From: Candidatus Cloacimonadota bacterium
GTDB taxonomy: Bacteria; Cloacimonadota; Cloacimonadia; Cloacimonadales; Cloacimonadaceae
Reading direction: 5' to 3'
Length of the DNA: 6,117 nt
Assembly (NCBI GenBank): GCA_023228285.1
Contig: JALOBM010000105.1
Coordinates: 1-6,117, forward strand
Of this stretch, positions 1-5,118 are shown piece after piece. The notes under the pieces were generated by a model. The model saw nothing but the letters and a program-made list of their open reading frames with translations, did not search any database and had not been told where the DNA came from. Both the position numbers and the translations under genes were made by a program. Within the stretch, counting starts at the first letter, position 1. Every line of letters begins with the position of its first letter.

Positions 1-1
1 T

Positions 2-17
2 GACAATTTTTATTGTC
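2..17 (-). terminator. possible weak terminator hairpin after the small CCCC gene
   Basis: GACAAT (2-7) and ATTGTC (12-17) form a perfect 6-bp stem with a 4-nt loop, starting 6 nt beyond the stop of the 54-aa gene. It could end the minus-strand operon. The stem is AT-rich, and any U-tract would lie outside the window, so this is only a candidate. Confidence 0.3.
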
Positions 18-23
18 GAAGTT

Positions 24-188
24 CTAGTTGGTCTTAGTATCCTCTTTTTGGTCTTCTGTATTGTTGTTTTCAGGTCCTTCGATTTCTTCTATTTCAAAAT
101 CCCCGCAGCAACAGCATGAATTTTTCTTTTCGTGATCGCCTTTTCCAAACAGTTTTGCAAACAGTCCGGGTTTTTTATCGTCTGCCAT
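24..188 (-). CDS. 54-aa acidic small protein with a CCCC metal-binding-type motif
   Basis: I found this short frame by reading the minus strand. It begins MADDKKPGLFAKLFGKGDHE, has four consecutive cysteines at residues 25-28 followed by GDFEIEEIE, and ends in a charged, Asn/Glu-rich tail. The start ATG (188-186) is preceded by AAGGAGG at 202-208, about 13 nt away, which is strong support for translation. It is the third gene of the thioredoxin-permease operon, 45 nt after the permease stop. There is no signal peptide or membrane helix, although the N-terminal GLFAKLFGK could form a short amphipathic helix. Four adjacent cysteines in an acidic, probably disordered protein suggest soft-metal or metalloid binding, such as a cytosolic carrier feeding the permease. 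That role is inference from composition and context. I do not recognise a named family with certainty. Confidence that it is a gene is high; function is unknown. Confidence 0.75.
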   Translation of the reverse strand: MADDKKPGLFAKLFGKGDHEKKNSCCCCGDFEIEEIEGPENNNTEDQKEDTKTN

Positions 189-201
189 AATAGTAAACCT
201 A

Positions 202-208
202 CCTCCTT
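202..208 (-). promoter_or_regulatory. ribosome binding site of the 54-aa gene
   Basis: AAGGAGG on the minus strand is a full Shine-Dalgarno match. It is the main evidence that the 54-aa frame at 24-188 is translated. The 13-nt spacing to the ATG is somewhat long. Confidence 0.65.
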
Positions 209-233
209 GTTTATTTTTATTACTTCAGTTTTT

Positions 234-1130
234 CTATATTGCAATAGCGTTAAAAATATAGCCTCCCGTTACTGCTGTGAGGAAGATAATTGCTACAATA
301 GCCGCAACAAGCTTTTTTTTGAAAATTCCAGCCAGCATGCTCATTTCGGGTATTGCCATTCCGGCTCCTCCTATGATGAGGGCTATTACAGCTCCGACGC
401 TCATGCCCTTTTGCATCAGTGCCAGGCCAATAGGTATTGCAGTTTCGGCACGGATATAGAGAGGGACTCCGATAGCCGCAGCGACCGGAATGGCAAGCGG
501 GTTATCCGGTCCGGCAAATTTTAAAACAAAATCTCCGGGTAAGTAGCCGTAGATGGCCGCTCCTATCCCGACACCTATGAGAAGATAGACTAATACTCCC
601 CTGAAATCACCCAACGCTTTTTGAAACGACAGGATCAATTTGTCCTTAAAAGTATTGGGGATCTCTTCTTTTTCATCATGTCCGCCAGATTTGATGCGAA
701 CGTGTTTGACCAGTTTCCCCCCACCGATCTTTTCCAGTATTACTCCAAAAATAACTGCACAGATGAATGTTACAAAAAGATAAACAAGAGCAGCTTTCGT
801 ACCCATCAATACCACCATCATAGTCAATATTATCGGATTCATAAGCGGCGAAGAGATAACAAATGACATTACAGCTCCGAAAGGTATGCCAATTTCAAGA
901 AACCCCAGTGTTAAAGGGATAGTGGAACATGCGCAAAATGGTGTGAGTGATCCGATAAGCGCACCAACGAAATTACCGAATATTCCCTTCCCGGACATGT
1001 ATCTTTTGATTTTCTCCTGAGGTACATACATAAGCATTAAAGCAACCAGGGTGCTTATTCCAACAAAGAGTAATGTAAGTTCTGATGTTATAAAAACAAA
1101 GTATTTAGCTGTTTCCATGAGGGTATTCAT
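234..1130 (-). CDS. DUF318/ArsP-type permease (COG0701), 298 aa
   Basis: This is a polytopic inner-membrane protein of the DUF318 (UPF0718, ArsP_1) permease family. Hydrophobic segments fall at about residues 10-35, 55-75, 82-108, 114-132, 177-197, 210-225, 233-258 and 272-295, with a hydrophilic cytoplasmic-type loop at 136-168. The family signature is clear: TPFCACSTIPL (Cys66 and Cys68) followed by SSPLMNP (93-99). The second half repeats this theme with GVPLYIRAETAIP and AGMAIPEMSML. Characterised family members such as Campylobacter ArsP export trivalent organoarsenicals. The substrate here is unknown, but the adjacent ArsR and thioredoxins favour a thiol-reactive metal or metalloid. The ATG overlaps the upstream thioredoxin stop by one base (TAATG) and lacks a strong ribosome binding site of its own, which suggests translational coupling. 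I assign family membership with high confidence and arsenic specificity with low confidence. Confidence 0.9.
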   Translation of the reverse strand: MNTLMETAKYFVFITSELTLLFVGISTLVALMLMYVPQEKIKRYMSGKGIFGNFVGALIGSLTPFCACSTIPLTLGFLEIGIPFGAVMSFVISSPLMNPIILTMMVVLMGTKAALVYLFVTFICAVIFGVILEKIGGGKLVKHVRIKSGGHDEKEEIPNTFKDKLILSFQKALGDFRGVLVYLLIGVGIGAAIYGYLPGDFVLKFAGPDNPLAIPVAAAIGVPLYIRAETAIPIGLALMQKGMSVGAVIALIIGGAGMAIPEMSMLAGIFKKKLVAAIVAIIFLTAVTGGYIFNAIAI

Positions 1131-1660
1131 TATTTCATACCCATCTTTTCAAATGCAGCTTCAAGCTGCTCTTTGGTCAAACCTCCCTGATGGGCCGTGA
1201 ATACATGTTTGCCATCCTCGTTGCGCGAATATGCATTTACGTCAAAAGGCGGCTTTGTTTCGGGTAGCAGAGGCCCTCCTTCCGCGGTAAAGAAAAATTG
1301 AGTGGGTATCACCTGAAGCGGGAATCCTTCAGCAGCCTCCGGGTATTTCCAAACATCAACAAATTTAATGATCACCCTGCCCTGGTATTTCTTGTTTAAT
1401 TCTTCCAGTACGGGAGCCATTTCTTTGCATGGAATACAGCTGTCGGCCCCGAAATCGATGAGTATCGGCAGCCCATGGGATCTAAGTTTTTCAAGATCTA
1501 TTGAGGTCGTGTGAAGGGAAAAATCTGCCTTAAGCAGGTCTGACTCTATCAAAGCCTTTTTGCTGTTGTTTTTTATCACCCACATCGAAGCAATCGCCGC
1601 AATAATTACAAGCACCAGGACTATCTTTGTTAATTTGGAGTACTTCCCTTTCTCAGTCAA
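1130..1660 (-). CDS. membrane-anchored thioredoxin-family protein (CIPC)
   Basis: The product is about 176 aa. It has a short basic N-terminus, one membrane helix at about residues 12-29 without an obvious cleavage site, and then a thioredoxin fold outside the cytoplasm. The active site is in FGADSCIPCKEM, with the cysteines at 75 and 78, and the cis-proline is Pro119 in VIPTQFFF. The likely role is thiol-disulfide exchange on the outer face of the membrane, perhaps keeping the CAC cysteines of the downstream permease reduced. That partner is inferred from the operon alone. There is no in-frame ATG. A TTG at 1669 abuts CGGAG directly, leaving no spacer, whereas the TTG at 1660 sits 9 nt from GGGAG, so I chose 1660 (the longer form would be 179 aa). 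It is the first gene of the minus-strand operon, under the operator-covered promoter at 1751-1779. Confidence 0.85.
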   Translation of the reverse strand: MTEKGKYSKLTKIVLVLVIIAAIASMWVIKNNSKKALIESDLLKADFSLHTTSIDLEKLRSHGLPILIDFGADSCIPCKEMAPVLEELNKKYQGRVIIKFVDVWKYPEAAEGFPLQVIPTQFFFTAEGGPLLPETKPPFDVNAYSRNEDGKHVFTAHQGGLTKEQLEAAFEKMGMK

Positions 1661-1669
1661 CTTTATCAA

Positions 1670-1675
1670 CTCCCG
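1670..1675 (-). promoter_or_regulatory. ribosome binding site that decides the thioredoxin start
   Basis: CGGGAG on the minus strand ends directly against a TTG at 1669 and lies 9 nt before a TTG at 1660. Normal spacing favours 1660 as the start codon. Confidence 0.5.
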
Positions 1676-1739
1676 TATATGACTTTGGTATAATTTTCTC
1701 TTTTGGAGGTGTCTTACAGAAACAAGAAAAATGCATCTT

Positions 1740-1759
1740 ATATAGACGACAGTCTATAT
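1740..1759. promoter_or_regulatory. probable ArsR operator 1 (perfect 8-bp inverted repeat)
   Basis: ATATAGAC (1740-1747) and GTCTATAT (1752-1759) are perfect reverse complements separated by GACA. The repeat covers the -10 of the minus-strand promoter. Its right half shares AGTCTAT with the operator in front of arsR. ArsR-family dimers bind such palindromes at their own promoters; the assignment is inferred from position and shared sequence. Confidence 0.6.
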
Positions 1760-1779
1760 TACTATATTGAGAGAGTCAA
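1751..1779 (-). promoter_or_regulatory. sigma70-type promoter of the thioredoxin-permease operon
   Basis: On the minus strand, TTGACT (1779-1774) and TAGACT (1756-1751) are separated by 17 nt. The -35 is near consensus; the -10 matches TATAAT at four of six bases. The -10 lies inside the inverted repeat at 1740-1759, so a repressor bound there would block it. The leader to the first gene would be about 75-85 nt. Confidence 0.6.
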
Positions 1780-1809
1780 GGAAATTTCAATAGAAACTCA
1801 TCTATCTAT

Positions 1810-1837
1810 TTGACAAAAAAAGTCTATGTGGTAAAAT
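1810..1837 (+). promoter_or_regulatory. sigma70-type promoter of arsR
   Basis: A consensus TTGACA (1810-1815) and TAAAAT (1832-1837) are separated by 16 nt. Transcription would begin near 1844, leaving a leader of only about 20 nt before the ArsR start. The -10 and spacer are covered by the inverted repeat at 1823-1848. Confidence 0.75.
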
Positions 1838-1848
1838 CGCCACATAGA
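1823..1848. promoter_or_regulatory. probable ArsR operator 2 (perfect 9-bp inverted repeat)
   Basis: TCTATGTGG (1823-1831) and CCACATAGA (1840-1848) are perfect reverse complements with an 8-nt spacer that contains the -10. The position implies autorepression of arsR. AGTCTAT at 1821-1827 recurs in operator 1 at 1751-1757. Confidence 0.65.
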
Positions 1849-1849
1849 T

Positions 1850-1857
1850 AGGGGTGA
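1850..1857 (+). promoter_or_regulatory. ribosome binding site that decides the arsR start
   Basis: AGGGGTGA sits 8 nt before the ATG at 1866. An in-frame GTG at 1854 lies inside this site, so the longer 113-aa form is unlikely. Confidence 0.6.
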
Positions 1858-1865
1858 ATAGATCA

Positions 1866-2195
1866 ATGGCCGACAAAAAAACTATACTGGATCAAAAAGT
1901 TGCAATACTCAAAGGCATTGCCCACCCTGTCCGCCTTGCTGTTGTAGAAGCTCTTGCTGATTCTGAGATGTGCGTATGTGACATTGCCGAAATGTTTCAC
2001 TTTGACAGGACGACGATAAGCAAACACCTTGCCCTGATGAAGAACCTGGGGATACTGGAAGATCGTAAGGAAGGGCTTAAGGTCTATTACAGTCTGAGGA
2101 TACGCTGTCTTCCGTCGATGCTTTCCTGCATTGAGAAGGTAGTTGAAGGAAATGATCCCGAAAGAGTGTTCATAACGGGATGCTGCGGAAAATAA
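1866..2195 (+). CDS. arsR: ArsR/SmtB-family metal-responsive repressor
   Basis: This is a 109-aa winged-helix repressor that binds DNA as a dimer and is released by soft metal or metalloid. GIAHPVRLAVVEAL (17-30) is the typical ArsR opening. EMCVCDIAEMF (34-44) carries the Cys36-x-Cys38 pair of the As(III)/Sb(III) sensor type, as in ELCVCDL of E. coli ArsR. The recognition helix follows in FDRTTISKHLALMKNLGIL, and the wing is DRKEGLKVYYSL. Further cysteines stand at 81, 88 and in the C-terminal GCCGK (106-107), any of which could be an extra ligand. I chose the ATG at 1866 because AGGGGTGA (1850-1857) lies 8 nt upstream; a GTG at 1854 would overlap that site. The gene shares an operon with the CPKC protein and is divergent from the thioredoxin-permease operon. 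The two operators at 1740-1848 suggest it controls both. Family certain; true ligand not shown. Confidence 0.92.
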   Translation: MADKKTILDQKVAILKGIAHPVRLAVVEALADSEMCVCDIAEMFHFDRTTISKHLALMKNLGILEDRKEGLKVYYSLRIRCLPSMLSCIEKVVEGNDPERVFITGCCGK

Positions 2196-2214
2196 TGATT
2201 ACAGGAGGAATAAT

Positions 2215-2502
2215 ATGATGAAGGTACAGATACTTGGAACAGGATGTCCGAAATGCAAAAAGCTTGCCGAGCTCACAGATCAGGCTGCAAAAGAGCTGGG
2301 ACTTGAGCTGGAAATCGAAAAGGTTACTGAAGTTGCGAAAATAATGGACTTTGGAGTAATGACCACCCCTGCGCTTGCTATTGAAGGCAAAGTGGTCCTT
2401 GCAGGGCATGTTCCTGCATATGAAAAGTTAAAAGAGATACTTGTAAAAGCCGGGCCTGTTGGTGGACCCGACGCCGAAGAGACAGGCGGCTGCAGCCTCT
2501 GA
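2215..2502 (+). CDS. TM0996/MTH895-type thioredoxin-fold protein (CPKC)
   Basis: This 95-aa cytosolic protein belongs to the small glutaredoxin-like family often annotated as redox-active disulfide protein 2. The opening MMKVQILGTGCPKCKKL places the active-site CPKC at residues 11-14, directly after the first beta strand. The cis-proline is Pro52 in VMTTPALAIEGKVVLAG, and the C-terminal helix is YEKLKEIL. The end is unusual: a Gly/Pro/acidic tail with a third cysteine at 93 (GGCSL). Members are commonly found beside DUF318 permeases and ArsR genes. The likely role is to reduce, or transfer metal to, a thiol partner on the cytosolic side, complementing the membrane-anchored CIPC protein of the divergent operon. 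CAGGAGG at 2202-2208, 6 nt before the ATG, supports the start; an ATG follows immediately at 2218. It lies 19 nt after arsR in the same operon. Confidence 0.88.
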   Translation: MMKVQILGTGCPKCKKLAELTDQAAKELGLELEIEKVTEVAKIMDFGVMTTPALAIEGKVVLAGHVPAYEKLKEILVKAGPVGGPDAEETGGCSL

Positions 2503-2512
2503 GGTTAAAATT

Positions 2513-2531
2513 ATGCCGGCGTTGCCGGCAT
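2513..2531. other. GC-rich perfect hairpin between operons
   Basis: ATGCCGGC (2513-2520) and GCCGGCAT (2524-2531) form a perfect 8-bp stem with a GTT loop, 10 nt beyond the CPKC gene stop. No T-run follows, so it is not a standard intrinsic terminator. It could stabilise the 3' end of the arsR transcript or act together with the next hairpin. Confidence 0.5.
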
Positions 2532-2563
2532 CGATCACCTAAGTATTAAGAAGTATTTAAAAG

Positions 2564-2594
2564 AGAGAATCCCCGCACTAGCGGGGAATTTCTT
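2564..2594 (+). terminator. probable intrinsic terminator of the arsR operon
   Basis: TCCCCGC (2570-2576) pairs with GCGGGGA (2581-2587) around an ACTA loop. Beyond one A-A mismatch the stem extends with GAGA-type pairing to TTTCT, and the sequence after the core is AATTTCTT. The U-tract is short and interrupted, so some readthrough into the downstream permease is possible. Confidence 0.6.
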
Positions 2595-2616
2595 AAAACT
2601 AATAAGTGCAATAAAC

Positions 2617-2630
2617 GCCACATAAAATAG
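2617..2630. promoter_or_regulatory. possible ArsR half-site upstream of the second permease
   Basis: GCCACATAAAATAG resembles GCCACATAGATAGG in the right arm of the arsR operator (1839-1852); the first eight bases are identical and 12 of the 14 positions match. It contains TAAAAT (2623-2628), a possible -10, but no convincing -35 lies upstream and there is no second palindrome arm. It may be a chance match. Confidence 0.3.
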
Positions 2631-2650
2631 AGAGACGGAGCTGACTGCTT

Positions 2651-3817
2651 ATGAATGATCGCAAAAAATTTTTATGGATAGCAGGGTTTTTCCTTGTTTT
2701 CTATTTCCTTCCGGAAGGAAATGAACGTGTTGCTGCAGGTCTTACTGAATCAATAGCAATGATGTCTGACTATGCGAGAGAGCACGTGCTTCTGTGCCTC
2801 ATACCGGCATTCTTCATTGCGGGCGCAATTTCGGTCTTCATAAGCCAGCAGTCCGTCATGAAATATCTTGGTGCGAAGGCTGAAAAATGGATAGCCTACT
2901 CCGTGGCGTCTGTTTCAGGAACAGTCCTTGCCGTCTGCTCATGCACAGTTCTCCCCCTCTTTGCGGGGATCTACAAACGAGGTGCCGGACTTGGTCCTGC
3001 GACAGCCTTTTTATACTCCGGTCCTGCAATAAATGTCCTTGCGATAGTACTTACAGCCCGAGTACTAGGGCTTGAACTGGGAATAGCCAGAGCAATAGGC
3101 GCTGTTATCTTCAGTGTTGTTATCGGGCTCCTGATGGCTGCCATATTTGGGAAAGAAGAAGCGGCCAGGCAGGAAGAATTTGCTCAGTTCCCGGAAGAGG
3201 AGAGCGGAAGGCCTCTTTGGAAGACAGTTACATATATGGCAGGCATGGTGGTATTTCTTGTTTTTGCCAACTGGGCCGCTCCCAAGACACCGAATTCCTT
3301 CTGGGAAACAGTTTACAGCATGAAGTGGATACTTGCCGGAGCAGGCCTGACTGTAACGGTGCTTACTTCGCTCACGTGGTTCAACAAAGAAGAGAGAGGG
3401 GAATGGTTCAGCTCGACATGGGGATACGCGCTGCAGGTGGTACCGCTGTTGTTTGGCGGAGTCCTTGTAGCAGGATTCCTTCTCGGCCGTCCCGGGCACG
3501 AGGCTCTTATCCCGAGTCGATATGTAGCCATGCTGGTTGGGGGCAATTCTGCGGGAGCGAACTTCTTTGCTTCCATAGCAGGAGCGTTCATGTACTTCGC
3601 AACTCTTACTGAAGTTCCTATCCTTCAGGGTCTTATCGGCGCAGGAATGGGTAAAGGTCCGGCGTTGGCGCTGCTTCTTGCAGGCCCGGCTCTTTCACTG
3701 CCGAGCATGCTTGTCATAAACAGCATCCTCGGACCTAAAAAAACAGCGACTTACGTAGCGCTTGTGGTAGCGTTGTCGACAGTTGCGGGAATGATCTTCG
3801 GCATGATAGCTTCCTGA
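2651..3817 (+). CDS. DUF318/ArsP-type permease (COG0701), 388 aa
   Basis: This second inner-membrane permease of the DUF318 superfamily is distinct from the one at 234-1130. Hydrophobic segments fall at about residues 7-20, 46-64, 82-106, 117-137, 145-166, 192-210, 226-242, 259-278, 292-318, 325-350 and 365-386. The signature AVCSCTVLPLFAGIYKRGAG puts the cysteine pair at 96 and 98, followed by YSGPAINVLAI; the second half has ATLTEVPILQGLIGAGMGKG and GPALSLPSML. A charged loop (167-188) separates the halves. Family members export organoarsenicals or other soft ions; the substrate here is not shown. GGAG at 2637-2640, 10 nt before the ATG, supports the start. It follows a probable terminator, so it likely has its own promoter, and a partial copy of the arsR operator in its leader hints at shared control. 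The universal stress gene follows 42 nt later. Confidence 0.9.
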   Translation: MNDRKKFLWIAGFFLVFYFLPEGNERVAAGLTESIAMMSDYAREHVLLCLIPAFFIAGAISVFISQQSVMKYLGAKAEKWIAYSVASVSGTVLAVCSCTVLPLFAGIYKRGAGLGPATAFLYSGPAINVLAIVLTARVLGLELGIARAIGAVIFSVVIGLLMAAIFGKEEAARQEEFAQFPEEESGRPLWKTVTYMAGMVVFLVFANWAAPKTPNSFWETVYSMKWILAGAGLTVTVLTSLTWFNKEERGEWFSSTWGYALQVVPLLFGGVLVAGFLLGRPGHEALIPSRYVAMLVGGNSAGANFFASIAGAFMYFATLTEVPILQGLIGAGMGKGPALALLLAGPALSLPSMLVINSILGPKKTATYVALVVALSTVAGMIFGMIAS

Positions 3818-3827
3818 ACTGATTGCA

Positions 3828-3837
3828 TAGCCGGCTA
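3828..3837. other. 10-bp perfect palindrome between permease and stress gene
   Basis: TAGCCGGCTA is a perfect palindrome in the 42-nt gap, just ahead of the ribosome binding site AAAGGAG (3845-3851). There is no T-run, so it does not look like a terminator; the two genes are probably cotranscribed. Its function is unknown. Confidence 0.25.
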
Positions 3838-3859
3838 AACTCTGAAAGGAGCGATCACG

Positions 3860-4729
3860 ATGTTGAGAACGATACTCGCTGCGGTTGATACTAAAAAAAT
3901 AGACGATGACGTAATTGCCAACATCTTGACTTTGGATCCGTCTAAAGTAGAAAAAATAACATTGCTCCACGTGAACGATGAGAGGTTCGGAAAACACAAT
4001 ATTTCTGAATACGAAAAACAAACATTTGAAAAAGCCCATAGTATTCTTAAAGATCGTGGATTCTTAGTGGAGCCTCTGATACTTACAGGTGTGCCATTTG
4101 ATGAGATCGTCAATGAATCTAAAAAAAGGAAAGTCTCTCTTATTGTCACAGGGGCAGGCAACAATCCTAAATGGAAAGATTTTCTCTTTGGTGAAACGGT
4201 GGAACGCGTTTTAGAGCTCTCTTCCCTGCCGGTTATGGTGTGCCGGAAAAACGATTCCGGACGCAATATATTCAGCAATTTGCTTATGGGTATTGATTTT
4301 TCCGAGGGATCTTACAATGCAGTGAAAGCCGTGAAAAATATAGCGGAACAGAAATTGGCTGAAATAGAAAAGGTAACGCTGCTTCACGTACATGAAAAGA
4401 CAACGATGGATCTTCTCATGAGGTATGCTGCAAAAGAGCAGATCGACAGGGAAATATCTGTCGAAAACGAACGTCTGAAGGAAATGTCCGGCTCTATTGC
4501 TGAGCTTGGTATCAAAGAAGTAGATTTGATCATGCCCATTGGGAAACCTGCAGAGGAAATAATTAAAACCATTGAAAACACAGGTCCATCGTTAACAGTC
4601 ATTGGGGCTCAGGGAACAGGAAGCTCTGCAATGTGTCGAGTTGGAGCTACGGCATTGCGGGTAGCTCAGTTTTCACCTTCTTCGGTTATGATAATTCCCA
4701 CAGAGCCTGCAGATCTTGCTGTCTGCTGA
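3860..4729 (+). CDS. tandem universal stress protein (two UspA domains)
   Basis: This 289-aa cytosolic protein contains two consecutive universal stress domains, at about residues 1-130 and 136-282. Each begins with the usual beta strand (RTILAAVD; NLLMGIDFSEGS) and contains ITLLHV or VTLLHV at the next core strand. The second domain keeps a nucleotide-binding loop of the G-2x-G-9x-G type: Gly249, Gly252 and Gly262 in GAQGTGSSAMCRVGAT. In the first domain the matching stretch, TGAGNNPKWKDFLFGET, departs from that spacing, so only the second half is likely to bind ATP in the standard way. USP proteins accompany stress tolerance and often attach to transporters. Here the gene follows the second permease by 42 nt, which suggests cotranscription and a regulatory or stress-coupling role. 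AAAGGAG 8 nt before the ATG fixes the start. The protein ends in a cysteine (289). Confidence 0.9.
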   Translation: MLRTILAAVDTKKIDDDVIANILTLDPSKVEKITLLHVNDERFGKHNISEYEKQTFEKAHSILKDRGFLVEPLILTGVPFDEIVNESKKRKVSLIVTGAGNNPKWKDFLFGETVERVLELSSLPVMVCRKNDSGRNIFSNLLMGIDFSEGSYNAVKAVKNIAEQKLAEIEKVTLLHVHEKTTMDLLMRYAAKEQIDREISVENERLKEMSGSIAELGIKEVDLIMPIGKPAEEIIKTIENTGPSLTVIGAQGTGSSAMCRVGATALRVAQFSPSSVMIIPTEPADLAVC

Positions 4730-4738
4730 AGATACTAA

Positions 4739-4887
4739 ATCAAAGAAATAGGCGAATGATATGGCATCAATATCGATCTGATCAAAGAAACGGCTGGATC
4801 ATGTAATTCTGAGGCAAACCGCCAATATGCCGTACTGCGTTAAGGGGTCGATCAGCCGGTCTGTGTAGTTCCTGGAACGCCCAATAT
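4739..4887. repeat. diverged tandem-like repeats in a convergent intergenic region
   Basis: ATCAAAGAAA occurs exactly at 4739-4748 and again at 4781-4790. Segments 4780-4828 and 4850-4887 both begin with GATC, contain TGTA(A/G)TTC, and end with CCAATAT, with gaps between; a CAATAT also closes the first unit near 4773. Three loosely related units of about 40-50 nt are therefore visible by eye. They lie between the stop of the stress gene and the stop of the 71-aa gene. I see no gene here and no clear U-tract terminator. This may be a degenerate dispersed repeat. Confidence 0.35.
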
Positions 4888-4899
4888 CCAACAACCCCT
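4843..4899. other. possible long-range hairpin between converging genes
   Basis: AGGGGT (4843-4848) is complementary to ACCCCT (4894-4899), enclosing a small palindrome GTTCCTGGAAC (4868-4878). It might serve as a bidirectional 3' structure for the converging transcripts, but it lacks T-runs and the outer stem is only 6 bp. Confidence 0.2.
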
Positions 4900-4902
4900 A
4901 TG

Positions 4903-5118
4903 TTATTCTCCCTTGTGCTTTCTCACAAAAGCCGCGAAGCCTTTATAGGTGTAGTCCTGTTTTCTGTCCATGTTAGGTTCCATTGTCCTGTAGAAGCAGA
5001 CGGGGATCTCCTCTTTCATAAGGCATTCCTCGATGCATCCTGTACAGCCCTCGTCGCTGTTTGCCGGATTGTTGGGGCACTGATCGTCAACGCAGGTGCA
5101 GAAATGATTTTTCTTCAT
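4903..5118 (-). CDS. 71-aa seven-cysteine protein, DUF6485-like
   Basis: This is a small soluble protein with cysteines at 7, 9, 14, 25, 28, 32 and 41, in the pattern CTC, CPNNP, CTGCIEEC and IPVCFY. That arrangement resembles the DUF6485 group of small Cys-rich proteins, which also have C-x-C, CP, CxxCI and IPxCFF-type blocks. The match is from memory and I rate it moderate. The C-terminal half is basic and aromatic (YTYKGFAAFVRKHKGE). The cysteine spacing suggests zinc or an iron-sulfur-type metal site; function is unknown. AAGGAGG at 5129-5135, 10 nt before the ATG, fixes the start. The start codon overlaps the stop of the upstream 34-aa membrane frame (ATGA), so the two are probably translationally coupled. 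It converges with the universal stress gene and is divergent from the Lrp gene further upstream. Confidence 0.8.
   Translation of the reverse strand: MKKNHFCTCVDDQCPNNPANSDEGCTGCIEECLMKEEIPVCFYRTMEPNMDRKQDYTYKGFAAFVRKHKGE

Larger units (their letters stand above)
1802..1851. repeat. outer inverted repeat flanking the arsR promoter
   Basis: CTATCTAT (1802-1809) and ATAGATAG (1844-1851) are perfect 8-bp reverse complements that bracket the promoter exactly, from just before the -35 to the start-site region. They may be auxiliary half-sites, since the sequence is again a variant of the TCTAT motif, or part of a looped complex. Their role is inferred. Confidence 0.4.

Noticed and set aside
132..524. 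Plus-strand frame of 130 codons opposite the first permease
   Set aside because: It is antisense to the clear permease and the CCCC protein, with low-complexity Ser/Cys/Tyr-rich content and no ribosome binding site.
1709..1813. Plus-strand 34-codon frame (GTG start, VSYRNKKNASYIDDS...) in the divergent promoter region
   Set aside because: Its GTG overlaps its only GGAG site, it has no usable spacing, and it runs through the operator and both promoters. The regulatory reading explains the sequence better.
3065..3499. Minus-strand frame of 144 codons opposite the second permease
   Set aside because: It is a shadow of the 388-aa permease, with irregular composition and no coherent fold or start signal.
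3835..4278. Minus-strand frame of 147 codons opposite the stress gene
   Set aside because: It is antisense to a well-supported UspA coding region and has no family resemblance.
4735..4900. Open minus-strand frames in the convergent intergenic region as a possible gene remnant
   Set aside because: Several frames are open at once and none has a start with a ribosome binding site. Repeat structure explains it better than a pseudogene.
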